NCBI GenBank assembly: GCA_018697195.1
Contig: CM031866.1
Span: 10,802,697-10,866,696 of the forward strand
Length of the DNA: 64,000 nt
DNA from: Certhia americana
Taxonomy: Eukaryota; Chordata; Aves; Passeriformes; Certhiidae
Direction of reading: 5' to 3'
Shown: piece after piece, positions 38,801 to 53,800 of the stretch
How the letters are laid out: each line of letters starts with the position of its first letter
Position numbering within the stretch: position 1 is the first letter of the stretch
Translations under genes and position numbers: made by a program
The notes under the pieces: model-generated
Told to the model about the DNA's origin: nothing
The model's input: the letters and a program-made list of their open reading frames with translations, nothing else
Database searches by the model: none

Positions 38801-41800
38801 GTCTTTGCCACTCTGTGAATGCAGCTCGAGGTGACTCTGGTCACAGGGATTCATCACATCTGAGTCCAGTGGTTACAAGTAATTTTTCAGGTGTGTAAAA
38901 CTTGGGGTAAAATGGCCTGGCCTGAACTGTGGCCAACTCCTGAGCTTCAGCTTACTCAGTTTTCTGCCTGCTGCCTAAACTGAAATGGAATGGAAATTTA
39001 TATGTCTTGGCCTTTTAAATACTCCCACACTTTCAAACATCTCTGCAGAGACAGAAACTGCTCTCTAGGAAAACAAATTTCCTTGGGGACAATCTGTTTG
39101 TATACTAATGTTGTCATTATGAATTTTAAAATTGTATTAACTTTTAAAAAGACACCTTACATGATTAATTAGATCAATCAAAGTTCAGCCCAGTCACATT
39201 ACACTAAATTAGACCAACAGACCCCACCTATAGGTGTAGAAGTCCCTAAAGATGACATGCAGCCCACAAGAGAAATCTGCTTGCTTACTTCTCACGATTC
39301 CTTTTCCATCTTTACCGCGGGCTCCTGCTTCATCAAATTTTGGATTGTTGACCATGTTGTGCACTCCAAGAACAGCTGAAATGTGTAAACACCAGCAAGA
39401 GGATACAATGTTAATGGCAGGAACACAAACTGCAGGACAGCATCTGCTACATACTGTAGTTTAGTTCCCCAAACAAAACCCCCTTTATAATATTTTAACT
39501 CTGTGTGTGTCATGCCTGCTTGTAGGGAGAGTCTTTTGGGCTCCAAATTCTGGAGACACAGACACTTTCAATATAGATTTTTGAACAATTGAGTCAATGT
39601 AGAATGCATATCCCAGAAGTGCCAGCTGGAAGGAACCACTGTAGGTCATCTTGTCCAGTCTCTCCCTCAGGCAGGAGTGTTGCCAGGATTAATGAGGTCA
39701 ACCATGGCTTTGTCTCGCTGGAGTGTGAAAACACGCAGGGATGGAAATCCCACAACCTCTTTGGATAAATTGTTACAATGCTACACTCCTTATCACTTTT
39801 CTTCCCTAATACACAACCCAAACGAACTTCTCATTACTCTTATATTCTATTGTTTGGTGTATCTGAGAATTTCACTGTAAAGGTTAACACATTGGCATTC
39901 CCACCAGGGTTTCTTATGGAAGCACATCAATATTAATGTGCTTGGAAAATAATCAGAAGTGGTAAAAATACCCAGGTCTAATCACCTGACAACCAATTTT
40001 CTCATTCAAGGGGTTAGATGCCAAATTTCCTCATGGATCCAGGATCTTTATCCACTGCCTGCTGTGACAATTTTATCTGGTTATTTGGGATGTCAGAGTT
40101 GAGAGGAGGTAGCAGTGATATGCTACCAACAGTGTGGCTACAGTAGGACCAGTCACTTCCATTACAGCCTGCAAACCACTGCCCACCCTTCCCCTCCCTT
40201 CCCCAAATCACATGAGCGGTTTCATCCTCCCCCCTGCCCTGACACATCAATCTTATGTAGAGAAGTCTGAAATGCAGCAGCTGTCATGTTTCTATCATCC
40301 TGGGCACCCACAGCTTGGCCACCTGTCAGACAAGCACCAGGTGCTTGAGGGGTCACCATGAGACACTCGTGGTGGCAGGTCTGGCCAGAGAAGAGCTGGA
40401 CATGTGGGAGGATCATACCTATACATTTTCTAACCTGCAAGGTCATAGAGCTCGGTATCTGAAGCACTGGCCAGGGCCTCTTCTAGTTCTGGATCCAGGG
40501 TCACTTTCTCTTCTGTGCGGGTTTCTACGGGCTTTTCTTTAGGGATAAATATTTTTCCTAAGATAAGAAAACAAGCCAGAGTGAGTAATGAATTATTGGA
40601 ACAACTTTTTTGCCTCCTGGCAGCAGAGGAAGAGGTCTGTGACAGTGGAACTGCTTGGAAATATTATCACATGCATGTTTTTCTCCTTCTTACTTGATGT
40701 TATCCTCCACACCAGGATCTTAATAAGTCTAAAAATAAAAGGTGCAGATTATTGCTCTGTGTTGGTGATTGTTATTTTAGGAAATTTGCTCTCAGGAGGA
40801 GTCCCAGCTGGACTTTTTCTGAAGGTCCTGTGTCCTTAAATAGGCAGAATCAGGTCTACACAAAAAGCTTGCAGAAATTTTATCCTTATATTTAAATGAG
40901 GCACTAGGAACAGTTAAAACCATCCTACTGAAAGAATCTTTCAGTTCATGAACTTCCATACACGATCCTGAAAACTCAGCAAACCTGTTCTCTTCCAGTA
41001 ACTCAGTTTAACTCCCAGCCCCTCTGGAGTATTTTCCCTCTGTGTCTCCTGATGATCATTCACATAAATAGCCTTATCCTGATCATTTGTGCAGGCCTGA
41101 AAAGTCTGAACTGAACCACATGTTGCCCAAGAAAGACTCCTGACGTATTTGTCTCTCTCTGTATCCTGCTGACACCTTTGGGTTAGCAGATGTGTGTTTC
41201 CATGCAATATTCCCCCAGGGCTGAGGTCATTGGCCTGTCTGCTGAAATGAGGAAACTGCAGGATAAATCCAGGAACAACACAACAAGTTCCACTACTCCT
41301 CCAGGCTGCTATGATGGTTAACCTCAGTACTGTGATGATGTAACTGCAAATGCTTGGATTGAGGCCCTTTAAATCAGAGCTCGAGCTGCACTCGAGTCAC
41401 CAGCAGTGCTGGGCTTTTCTCCCATGCAGCTCTCCTGACCAACCCCTGCAGTCAGTGCCACTCTGGATAATGCCACAGTCAACAGACAGTGCCATTGCTC
41501 CAATAATAGAGTGAATTCCCATGCTCTACTGCCCACTGTGCCAGAGTTCCCTTCATCTTGTCCCTAACAACTACTTTTTAAGCAGGCTTTAATTAATCCT
41601 GTTGTAATGAAGCTGTGATGATCTTTGGTGCAGGCAGCTTTGGCCCACTGTCAGCTTTAATTTTTTTTTTTTGTGCAGCTTTGTACACTCTAGATGTAAT
41701 GGTTGAAGCATTACATCTAGTCCTGGGACTTTCTGAAATGTCTCTAAAATAGTTTAATTTTAACTTTATTTTACCATTCATAAATGTAAATTTGATATCG

Positions 41801-44800
41801 AGTACTGAATTACAAATGCTTTCCCTCTGGTTTGTCAACACTGTCATCCCTTTGAAGTTTTATTTTTCCCCATTATGGTCCAAAATATCATTTTCATGTA
41901 GTAATTTCCAGTTCATTTATATCTCTTATAGAAGTTTGTCTACAGATATTTTTATGCTGTCAGCTTCCATGACTCGAGTCACTGAATAAGCTCAGAAAAA
42001 AAATTTTAATAGAAATTTCTGAAACTCAGGCAAGGTTTATTAATACATGATTCATGTTATTTACCTTAGAGATATTTCTACCAAGGCTAAACCACTCCTG
42101 AGTACAAAACTGGACAGAAAGTTATGGAGAAAGTCAAAGTACTATCATGGTATGATGTATTTTTCATGTGATACTTTCAGTAAGTAATCTCCTTGTTTCA
42201 GAAAAGGTTTCAAGAAGACAAAAGCCTTTGGTGGGTGAAAGGTAAGAACCATTTTAACAGTGACTGCATTGGGTCACAGCAGTTAAGGACAGCCATCCCA
42301 GCAGAATCAAACAAAAACCAAGTGGAAATCTGGGGTAAGAAACACTCTGCAAAGATAGGTCAGTCATGCTCTCCAGATTTAACAGCAGCACAGGAGGTCA
42401 GACCAGACTCTCTCTGTGCTACCACCTAACCTGAAGTGTTTGATGGCAGCTTCCAGACAACACTGACCAAGACTTAACTTGATGCCAGCCTGATATGAGG
42501 AAAAAAATTCATTACTGTGCTGGAAGCTAGAAAATCAAAATCAATCAGAATACCCAAGAAAACAATCAATAGTGAGAAATACTCCATCAAGTGTTTTCCT
42601 TTCAGATCACTGGTTGTTCCACATGAGTTTCACATAGGTTGTTTGAGATACTGAGGGGATCCTGCTGATCTTTATCTTGACTGATAACACTGTTCTGTAG
42701 CAGCAGTCTCCACTTTGGCCACAAAGCATCTCCATCAGGCAGTAAGTGATTCTTCACAGGCCCAAACCTGACTCACACTTTTAACAAATGCTGATCCAAG
42801 TCTGTACTTTCACACAAAACACTGTCAGAGGACACAGAACCTTGAGTTTGGACTAAACTGGACACAATATGTGCTGTAGCTGGTCTTTCTCTAAGGACTT
42901 TGGATATGTGAAGGTCAAGTATATTGCATAGCAAAAAATCAAGGAGTAATGGAAACCTGTGAGGCTCAAACCTTCTCTGTACAGTTCATGTATATAGGGA
43001 TACCATTTTAAACATTTGTTTCAGGCATATGTAATTCTTGGATAACAGCCCGAAACTCGTTAAATGTGTATATGATTCCCAATGATAGTTTCATTTAACG
43101 CATTCTTGGCAAACATTTTAGAAAAAAAATCTATTATTGGTTACATGAAATATTTAAAGGGGCAAGGTCATGTCAAAGATAGTAATATATATCTTTAATA
43201 TATTTGGTCCTTGCTGGCATCCAGTGATGTTTTAAAAACATTCTTTTTACTGCTATCTAGATAAGAACATTCCACTGTGAAGGGATGCTGTAGCTCAACA
43301 GATGGAGGTTAGAAAAACTTCTTTATTTAGCATGTTATTAGGAACTTATTACCTATCCACCAGCTGCAAAGCTGTGCATCTGTTTACAGACAGCTATCAA
43401 CCAGTTTTCCTTCATTATTTAAGGACAGTGTTTAAAAATTCAGAAGGTGTCTCCTAGTCCCACATCTGTACATTGTAAATTCATTATCCAGTGCACCATG
43501 GAATTCACTGGCAAAATAAAATATGGATTGTGGCTTCCTTGATTCAATGGTTCAACTTAAAATTTATTATTTGGAAGAAGCCTTGGACATTTTATTATTA
43601 TAAAGTGAGATTTATGAAGAAAGGCTCCTGCTCTTGGTGTTCTTAATATTCACACTGTGTTTTAGAAGGTACTTTATTATTACATTATTCTAGGTGGTAT
43701 AATTAACGTTGGCTGTGTTATCTTTTGTCTCCGAAATATGCTAATGTTCTATGCTAAGCCTTAATAGTAATAGCTTAACTTTCTACCAATGAAAAAAAGG
43801 GTGACAAAAGTTCTGTTTATACATAAATTGAGCTACTTTGTTGTTAACAAGGCAAAAATAACCACATTTCTGTATAAAAATAATATATTTTTTGTTTAAC
43901 TGCAAACCAAAATTCAATTGCAGTAAAATATAATTTTATTTTCACACAAGCATAGAAACCCAAAATGTGTGGAATCCCAAGTGCTTTCTTTCAGTGTGAA
44001 ATTTTAAGTGTGCATCATTGCAATTCTTCCCTTTTTTGGCCAAACTGTGGAAAGTGTCTGGGGTGACCTGGATGATGATTGAGGCAGCTTATTACAAACC
44101 AGGGACTTTCTGAGTGTGAGTGCAGTGAGCAGAGTTTTGTCTTGACTCAGTTTAACAGCAGACCTCCTCCTTTTCACCCACTGCAATAACAAGGCTCCTA
44201 TTGAAACTGAAATATGATATGGTTTATGTTTTCCTCAAAAGAGGCTACGGGAAACAAAATCCATTGACAACCAGAGGGAAGAAGGATTCAGAGAAAAGCA
44301 CTAGAGAGAGACACAGAAATGTGGACCAAAGTAAAAGGAAAGCAAATTCTCTATAAAAAGAGAAATTCACTGGGAACAGTCATGAAACCATAAATGTAAT
44401 TTTGCCACTTGGTTCAGCCAGGTCTCTTTTCCTGCATTGTGCAAATGCCCCCATTAAAGCAATGTCAGAGTAAAGCAAGGAAATGAGATCCCCACCTTCT
44501 GATACAGTAATAATTAACTATCATATGCACATCTATAGGAGGATTTATTAACTGAGCAGGGGACTGCTTCAAGTGCATTTTCCTGAAGTGAGTTTTTTAT
44601 TTATTGTTATATAAGAAGGGGAAGAAAAAGGAATTTGGATAGTGCAGTTGGTAGGATTTTAGTAGTAAGTCCAATCTGAAACCATTTTGAGGATTTCACC
44701 TTTGTTTACAGTTTGCAGCATTTGGAGCAGCATTTCTGGTATGTCTCCTCTATTCCTTTCTTCTTATGCCATTTGACTCTTATGAATAAATATAAATTGC

Positions 44801-47800
44801 CACCATTTTTATTTTAGTATTTATTTATATTTAGTATATACTTGGTATTTATTCCCGTCTTGTACAAGTCAAAACTGTACAAGCCAAAACTCAATAAAAC
44901 ACAGAGCAATGGGAAATAAGCCCATTTATATTAGCTGTAAAAAAATCTCCTTTTATTCAACACCAAATTATTTAAGGATATTTACTTAATTTTATAACAC
45001 AAACACATTTTCTGCTATGATTGTAAAACAATCATGTGCTATCTTTTCCTATAAAGTGCAGCTCAATTATTGTCCTTTCAAGAAAATACCTGGTTACACT
45101 TGCTACTTCTGACTTCTCAATGAATCACTAACTATAGTGAGTGTCTGTTTGTTCTCCATTACAGAATGCTACACTGACCTTGGGAGTGAAATTCAATAAT
45201 CCTGGAAATCTGCCTCACATAAATCACAGGCACCTGATTCACTTTTTCCATTTCACACCATCCTTTTCTGTTGAGGCTTTCTTAAACCCCTCCCTATAAA
45301 TATTCTATAAAAGTTGAACTAAATTATTTCTTACCAAGAATAAAATTGTGTTATGAAGAAGATAACAGGCCAAGTTCAAGTAAGCGTGAAGCTGAACGCC
45401 AGCAGTGATAAAAATGCAGTATTGTAATTGTTATTGTTCTGTTACTCTTGGATTAGTGTCAGCATATTCTATGCCTTAAAAACGATGACAATGGAATAGG
45501 AAGGCTGCAAAGATAAGCATTCCAAAGTTATTAAATCTATTGTGCACAAAGACAAAAAGTGAACTTAAGTTGCACCAGTATCCTTGACTTTGATCAGCAC
45601 ACTGTGATTCTGCCACTGCAGCAATTCCCTCCAAAGAACTCTCCTGGAAAGTATGCTCGCTCAAACAAAGATCAACAAAAGCCAACCTGTACTTTTTTAA
45701 AACAGAAGGAAGACCAGAATTTCTTCAGACTCTCACATGGATTATCACAAGTGAGGAAGCAGCCCTAGGGCAGTCCTCTGGATTACCCACTCCACAAAGT
45801 GGGCAGAAAGCTCTTATGTCTGATGTGGAAAGGTGGTAGAGGAAGAAGAAACTCAAACTGTGCCACTGCACTGCAAGTCCTCCTGGACATCAAAGACCCT
45901 TGAAACACTGGCAGAGCTGAATGCCACACCTTATGTTATGTTCCTTTCTGGCCTCTTTTCTCCCACCCAACACATTTTTCTCCTCTTTTTCTTCCCTCAT
46001 TGCCCCCTGTGCCTTCCCCTTCCCCTGTATCTCCTGGTTTTGAAAATCTCTGACCCTTCCCACCACCTGCCTTTCTTCTGCTCTCCCTTCCTTACCACTG
46101 CTCTTCTCTACAGCTCCTTTCCCCAGAGCTGCCACGTCTAGTCCTTCATCCTGGAATATTCATACAGCTCCTCAAACCCCCCACTCCACCTCTCAGCCCC
46201 AGCCTCTCTGCTGGCTCTTTACTCTTTTTTCTCCTTTACAGTGCCCTTAAAAAGGGAGGGGAGCTCTGCCAGAGCAGGAGGGAGTCACCCTGCCCGTGGT
46301 CCTGGTGTGATAGGGGCTTCTCAGATGAGGAATTTCAAGAACATCCCAAGGGCCCAGAAACACCAGATCCCTCTGGGCACTGCTGTGTTGCCTGCACAGG
46401 CAGGCAGGAGCTCTGACCAACACTCTCTGCAGGAGGAATATTTGGAGAAGTCTGGAACGAACTGGATGTACAAGAAACCACAATATTTTGAGGATGCCAG
46501 ACTTCAGTATGTTTCCCTGGGGATTCCAAAGGGCATACATTTCAAGTCCTCTCTTCAAAGCACGGAGGCACTGCAGGTCATAAAAAAAACAGCTGGAAAA
46601 ATGTGCTCTAGATGGATAAAACAATGTGTTTTCTCCTAATCTTGTTCTTGGAAGCAGCTAAGTCCTTTTTGCTGACACTTTCCAAAAATTCAACTCGAGG
46701 CAGCCTCTCAGCATGGGAAATTTCACTGTGAACTGTGCAACTTTGGCAAAGTCATGAGTGACTAAAAGAGAGGCTTAGAAAAGCAAGCAGTAAAAGGCAC
46801 TGGCTAGAGGCATTACTGTCAGCAACTGCAACGCTTTCAGTGCCTTAAGAGACAAACATCAGTTCTAAATTTAAGCCCTAAAGAATAGGAAAAAGGTGGC
46901 AAAAATTTAAGCAAACCACTTAAGCATTGGGGTTGAAACAACTGCCATGTCAATCCAAGAAAGGTACTGTGTCTCTATACGAAACCCTAACTTTTGAAAG
47001 CAGTCTGTTAGACACAGTGGAATTGGAACTCATTAGCATCTACTCTAATGCTCTGACCTTCTGAAAATGACTGTCCTTATTACTGCTGCTGTGTATTGAT
47101 ACTCTGCTTGGCACAGCACACCACATGCAACATAGATGGTCTCTGCCAGAGCAACTGAAAATACAGGTTTGGCCAGAAGTTCCCTGGTACTTTCTTCCCT
47201 GTCTCTTTTATCAATCAGCTGAAAATGTTAGTATTTAATCACATACAAGCATGTTCCCCTTCCCTTTCCAGCTACAAATAATAATAGCCCAATCCACTGG
47301 AGTTTTTCCATGACTTTGATGAGAACTGGATTGGATCCAAAATGAAATGGTTTGGCAAGGAGCAGAAGACCTTGTAGAAAACAGGGACAGTGGTGAAGGG
47401 TTGAAACAGCAATCCTTAAAGTAACCTTTCATAGCTAATGATATTTCACCACAGTAGAACTTTTAAAATTATGTGTCATTAGTACACACAGTTCAGAGAA
47501 CTCCTGCAACAAAGCAGAAGCAGAAATGCTGTTACCAGTTTATGTCTGTATCACAACAGGACTCAGCTGCAGACTGCAGAGAAAACACAGCACTGACAGA
47601 GCTCTGGAATACTTTGTGCCTGCACTGCCCCTTATGTTCCCCACCTTCTCTTTTTATTCCTGGGTCATTCATGAACTTGAAAATGACATTTCACATGGAA
47701 GTGATGGAAGTCTGTCCCAGCTACATGTGTTAAGTGCAGAGGGTCAGTCAAAGTAACTTCCACAGACCATCAGGTTCTATATAAGGATTTCTAGAACATC

Positions 47801-50800
47801 TATCCTAAGTAGGAATAAATCCCAAGTACACAAAATAAACACTTACAAACTGCCCATCACCATGGCCCCAGTTATCAGCCCTTAATCTTCGCCTCCACTG
47901 CTCATTGCTAACAGACATCTGTGTTGCACAAGAGTTCCTGAAAGACACCAGATCATTTCAAACCACACAATGGGGCATTCAAATGAAGTACCCAGCCCTG
48001 ACTTGCATTAGGGAGGATGTGGGTAAAGCAGTCTGAAAACATTTCTCAGTGGCCAGCTTTGGGTGTGCGCCTGCGATGATTTCAGCCTCGGTTCGGGCAA
48101 ACCTTGGGTCTCCATTGAAATCTGAGATCTGTCCCATACAGGCTTAAATCCTTTTTGTACAGCAATTAATGAAGTACATTACCAAGCTGCAGTATGGCAG
48201 AGGGCCAAAACCCTAATGCATTCCATACTTTGATTGTTTTTGCCAAACATCTCCAACCTCTTCAAAGCACAATTACAATCAAAAACAAGGCAATTTCCCT
48301 GCATAATCAGCCCCCCCCCCCCCCCTTGGGTTCATATTTAACACTTCCTGTGTTTTAACCATTCTGGATATCCCTGTCAGCTCTGGAATTTGTATTGGCT
48401 TGTTTTCTAGGACAATTAAAACCTTATGGTTGCTCAGCATATAGAGACCAATATAGGCAACTGGGTTGTGTCCTTCAGCAGCTGCTTGGTATTACTTCTT
48501 AGTCGAGAACTCTCTAATAAAATATTAACAACAGAAAAAAGAGAGGCAGTCACAGCAGATAAAAAAAATCATTATGTATCACAGACTAGTCTGGAAGGAG
48601 GATATTTTAAATGCCACCTTCTTTTCAGCTCATCAGTGAATTTCCAAGTTTTAACTTTGTATGACAACTGTAAGAACTGGTAGAAATATCCCTTTACATT
48701 TAGTAGAAGTATCCCCCTTCCTAAACTTGAAAAAATAAATGCTTTCCCAGTGGCAGACAAACATCATAGTAAAAGACACTGACAAAAGTTCAAACACTTG
48801 ACCTACTCTAATCCTACTGACACACAAATATTCCTAGGCAGTAAATACCAGATGGCAAATCGGCATCAATACCTCCCAAATATACACAACTGGATGAATT
48901 TTAGAGCTGCTTGAGAATTTAATTTTTAACCAGCAGAACTAGCGTCAAATAAATTCAGGTTATTTACAGAATGGCTACATTATTTTCTTCTAGAGGGTAA
49001 AGAAATCATTTAACAGAAATATTTATAATATAATCATATAAATATTTACCAATCTGTAAATACACCTTAGAGACCATCAACATGCAGAAGGTGAGAAATA
49101 AGGTTTTCCTCAAGGGATATCTTTCTTTAGAATTCTTCTGAGGACACATTTTAGAAATATAGATTATTTTCCCTGAACTAATTACTGAGCTCTGGAAGAA
49201 TACTAATTATTCTCTAATTAAAACAACTTCAAATCTAGCATGTAGTATCAGATCTTGAAAATGTTTTTTAGGATTGCTTTGTTTCCTTGTATGGAAAATA
49301 TCTTACAAGTGTAAATCAAGTAATTTATATTTTAATACAGCCATCCTGTTGTTATTTATTTTCAATTGAGCGTGTCAAAATAAGTAATACTACAGTTACA
49401 AGCATGGATTCTAAGATCCAGGAACAGCCACACGTGGACTTTGTACAACATTCATCACGTTTCACCAGATACAACCAATTATCAGGATTATCATAGAATC
49501 CATGTGAGCATTTCAGTGCATTTGGCAGATGGAGATTTCAGTTTTATGTTTTACAAGGCTCAGCTTCTGCATTGCTGCAAGTCTGGTGGTGTTTCTGTAG
49601 GACACCTCTTGCCAAGCCACAGAGGGGCAGCAGGACTCACACTCCAGTACCAATTCAGGATATGCCAAGCTCAAAATAAACAACTTTGTTCTCAAAGCCA
49701 TTCCCTTAAAGCTGCACAGAAATGACACTGTGCAGCCCATCAGTTCTCAATTGTCAAGGTACTGGATCTCATCAGATCTTGGATTAATTCAGTCATTTCT
49801 AACCAACAAAGAAACAAAGGATATTTTCATAGCATTTGGCCTCTGATTTCAAAGAAAATGTAGTATGATTCTGTGTGTTTAGATTATAATTGGAAAATGA
49901 CTGCAGAAATCACAGAACACATGGTTGTTTTCATTTGCCTTAATCTGCTAAAGCTGATACTGAGGATTTTGTCATGAATTTGTATTGTACAAAGAACAGA
50001 GGAAATTTAGGGAATAATTCCTTTTGCCTAAAATGCTGTCATTACCTTATAATAGTAATAATTCTTGAAACTGTAATTTTGAAGTAAATGAACACAGTGA
50101 ATCAAAAGCCAAATTAAGAACAGCTTTAAATGCTAGGAAGGCTGTATTCACTCTGAGCTCAGGGAGAAGTGAAATGTGTGGTTGGCTGTGTTTGCAAAGC
50201 AGTGGTATTTCCACACCAGAGACACCAGGAACTAATAAGCAGCACTAAGAAGCACTTTAAGGGCATCAGGAAGCAAATGTAGGAAAAATATTGCTTTAGC
50301 TTCATCAAAAGAAAACTGAAATGGAATAAACAGCCCAGTCCATACAGTACCACTGTCAGGGACTCATTCTGTACAGATCAAGGGCCAGTCCTATGGGTAT
50401 ACACAATTCCACAGACTGCTGGGTTTCATGCACTGATGTTTCAGGCTTATTTGGAGATCTTAGATATAACTACAATGAAAAATGAAAAACCTTAAGTCTG
50501 TAAATATCAGTAAGGTGAGATGCAACTGAAAGTGTTGGAATAAATACCTAGGGACCTGCAAGCAGTGACTTGTACTGCTCTGCCACAGCTGTGTGTAGGA
50601 GACTGGAAACAATTGGTAATAAATCCATACTACAGTAAAGTGCTTTCCTTCCTGTACAGTGTGTGCTTGACCACTCCTGCTACAGGCAGGATCTCTGCCC
50701 TGTCAGTGTGTGTCAGTGGGCTCACAATCAGCCCTGTGAAGAGCAGTGTGTGGGCATTTTGATGGGGGAAAAAGTAGGTTACAGAATATGCTGCATGGGA

Positions 50801-53800
50801 AAATGACACATCCATCAGCTCTAGCTGAAAAATGTCTCATTTGTCTGAAACCATTGTTTCAAAGATCACAACTAGAACACAATGATAGTAACTAATGATA
50901 GTAACAACTCCTGGCCTATGAAATGTTATGTAAATAATGCTTTACATTTTTGGTAATGGTACATAATGTAAAAAATGCTGCCTTGACTTTCTTGAAGTAT
51001 CTGCTTTCCTTTAAGCAGATCCCATTGAAATAATGGCAAATCCATTACATACCCAGAAATGGACCCAGACATGGGAAGTTCCTTCTTGAATGGAGGGGTT
51101 GCCTGAGGCCAGCATTTTTGTCCACTTTTTATAAACAAGGAAAAGGAGCTAGTGGTGCTAAAAGAATATTGTTTGTTTAAATTATGACTGTTCCTGCCCT
51201 GAGGTTATCCTACCAGTGTTCAAATTATTAGAATTAGGTTTTCCTGTTTTTCCCCTTTTTTTTCCTGTAGCTGTAGGACAAGGGTAGCAGGGAAAGTGTC
51301 TGCATGAATAGCATAGCCAGATGTGCTAGTAAACAAGTGGAAAAATACTTATTTTTTTGTAACTGTATTCCCTGAGCTGTTACTTACAGCAGTTGTAGGC
51401 AAGATTCACTCAGACAGGCATTTATGTGTTTCCTCCTGAACACCTCCCCCACTGCAATATCCCTGCATGGGCCTAATGCTTAACAGGGAACAGTTCCTGT
51501 GGGGTTGGTGAGGGCACCTTTGTGCTTGAGTGCATGCAGAGGCACTGGCTGAGCAGGGAGCTGCTGACTGAGCCCTTTGCTGGACTGGTGTTCCTGTGTT
51601 CCTGTACCCCCCAGCAGGCCATGAACCTGCCACAGACCACGGACCTGCCACTGGGACAGGTTGTGGAGCTGCCACTGGGACTGCAGAGCAGTGAGACAGA
51701 CACTAGCAGCAGATAAACCAGCCCTCCACCACTCCAGCAGCTCTAGACCTGGCCCCTGAGCCTCGCCCTGCACTCTAACAGCCCTCACTTGGTGTGTCCC
51801 AGCACATCCCACCCAGCAGCCAGGCAGCAGGGGACACCTGCCCTGAGCAAGCCATTACCCAGGGCCAACACGACGATGGACAGTACCTTTCTTTTCCCCT
51901 GTAAAGGGTACGAAGTCTTCTCTGTCCTTGTGCTCCAGCGCTTGCTTCTCCAGGTAGGAGAGCAGGCGCTCTCTGTCGAAGGGGCCCGTGGCAGGTTTAG
52001 TGGTCTGGTCCTTTTGCCGAAATCCCGCTGGAAGCAGGGCATTCTGTGAGAGAGAGGAGAGGAGGCAGCTGCACACACTGTTCCAAATCTCATCTCAGCG
52101 TTGTTGGTTTTTCAGAGAAATCATTCTTTGCATAATGCTCTTGGGTGAGCGCAGTAACACACATTAACTAAATGTAACCATGAAACCCAGTACATCATTC
52201 AGTCTCCTTGATTTACTACCCATTAATATTTGTATAAACCATATTTACAATCACAGCACCAAAGAACTAAGTAAGATCAGAGTCCCTTGTTATACATACT
52301 ACAACCAGTTGGCAGTCCAGGTATATAGACCAGGATATGTTTTCTGTACATTTCCTTTACTCTTTTTCCTCACCATTTTTCTCTCACTAAATAAGAAATT
52401 CCTTTCATTCTAAAGCAGATGTCTCTCAGACTTCAGAAATTAATGCCATGCACTAAAGAGACTGGTGAATGAGGTAAACTTCAGCTATGCAGAGTATGAG
52501 GAAGCCAGCAGATAATTCCCACTTTCAACATGTAGCTGTGGAATCCTGTGATTTCATCTGCATCCTGTAACACAGGAATATGCACAAGGCTCCCACATTT
52601 CAGTCCAAGAAATCCCAGAAAGAAATACAGGTAGGTGGACTTTGCAGTGCATGTGTAGTAAAGCCAACATGTTGAATATGCCCCAGAATATTTCCTCGCT
52701 TGCCAGAACATGCTCAGTAAATCTGATCCATGGCAAATACCCTGGAAATTCTGAGCACATCCAGTGAACTCAAGTCACCAGTCATTTTATCTGTGCATGC
52801 ACAAATGTGCCCAGAGTGCTCCAAATTCACTGCACGTATGTAGCATTAACTACAAATGTACCATGGCCTGATTTATATGGTTGGTTGATGTTGCTTTTTT
52901 AATGGTTTTCTGTGTCTCCATTTGAGATGCCAGATACTTGTAAATACCAGAAAATGTAGAAGTGATTGTAGTGTGGGAAGTGGAAGCAGGGAGGGAGAGA
53001 ACAGTAAAGCCCCACCTTAATTTCCAAGCAAATTGATGCTATAGAAATAGAAGATATAAATCTATTGTGTTTCTTGAAATGCATTTTGCCTCCAGACAGA
53101 ACATTTTATCTGCCAGTTTTCAAACTCCTACATCAGTTTGAATATTAGGTAGGAACAGTTACAGTTCCCTGCACACTTGTGACTGTAACCTCGTTATTGT
53201 AGAATCAAGTGGTTCTCAGACCAGAGATCTTTAAATTCTTTGTGAGAATATCTTCAAATATCCCAACTATTCTTACTCTCTGGAAAATGACAGTTGTGTA
53301 GCTGAATCCTATTTTTCTTGATCATATGTTCAAATATGCCCAAATATGTTCTCTTCAGCTAAAAATATATGTGCTGAATGACATAGTCAGCAGATTTCAG
53401 AAGTTCAAAAGACTTGATCTCCATAAACACAGGTTACATTTTGTTTATTGCTATGCTCAGAAATAGCAGCCATAAGAAGCTTCTCATTGTGTTGCAGTGT
53501 GCCAACATGATTAAAGATTTAGACTGCAGACAAGCTCATGTCTCAATAGACATGGGACAGACCAAGAGCACAGGGAGTTTTAGAAAAGTGGCACATCACA
53601 GCAGGAATACAACCAAAATGTCTGTAGCTGAGCTGCTCCTACTTTAGGGTGCACTGTCCCTGCTGTAACAGAACACAAATAAAAAATGCTGCAGTGTGTG
53701 GCATTTCTAACTTTGAGTTGCAATTATCATCACTAACCTCAGGATCAAGGTCATCGAGAACATGCTCGAGCTGCTTCAGTTCATCCTCTGAGAGCTTGCT

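Larger units (their letters stand above)
40558..51886 (-). other. TMOD2: TMOD2 intron 3
   Basis: 11.3 kb, the largest intron between coding exons. Mostly AT-rich. It contains a perfect hairpin (41690-41720), a pyrimidine-rich tract (45945-46240) and a C15 run (48311-48325). None of the short open frames is recognisable, and no nested gene is seen. Confidence 0.8.

Noticed and set aside
45833..46141. 102-codon plus-strand frame rich in Leu, Phe and Pro
   Set aside because: Translation of the pyrimidine-rich tract; no start context, no family, and it lies in a TMOD2 intron.
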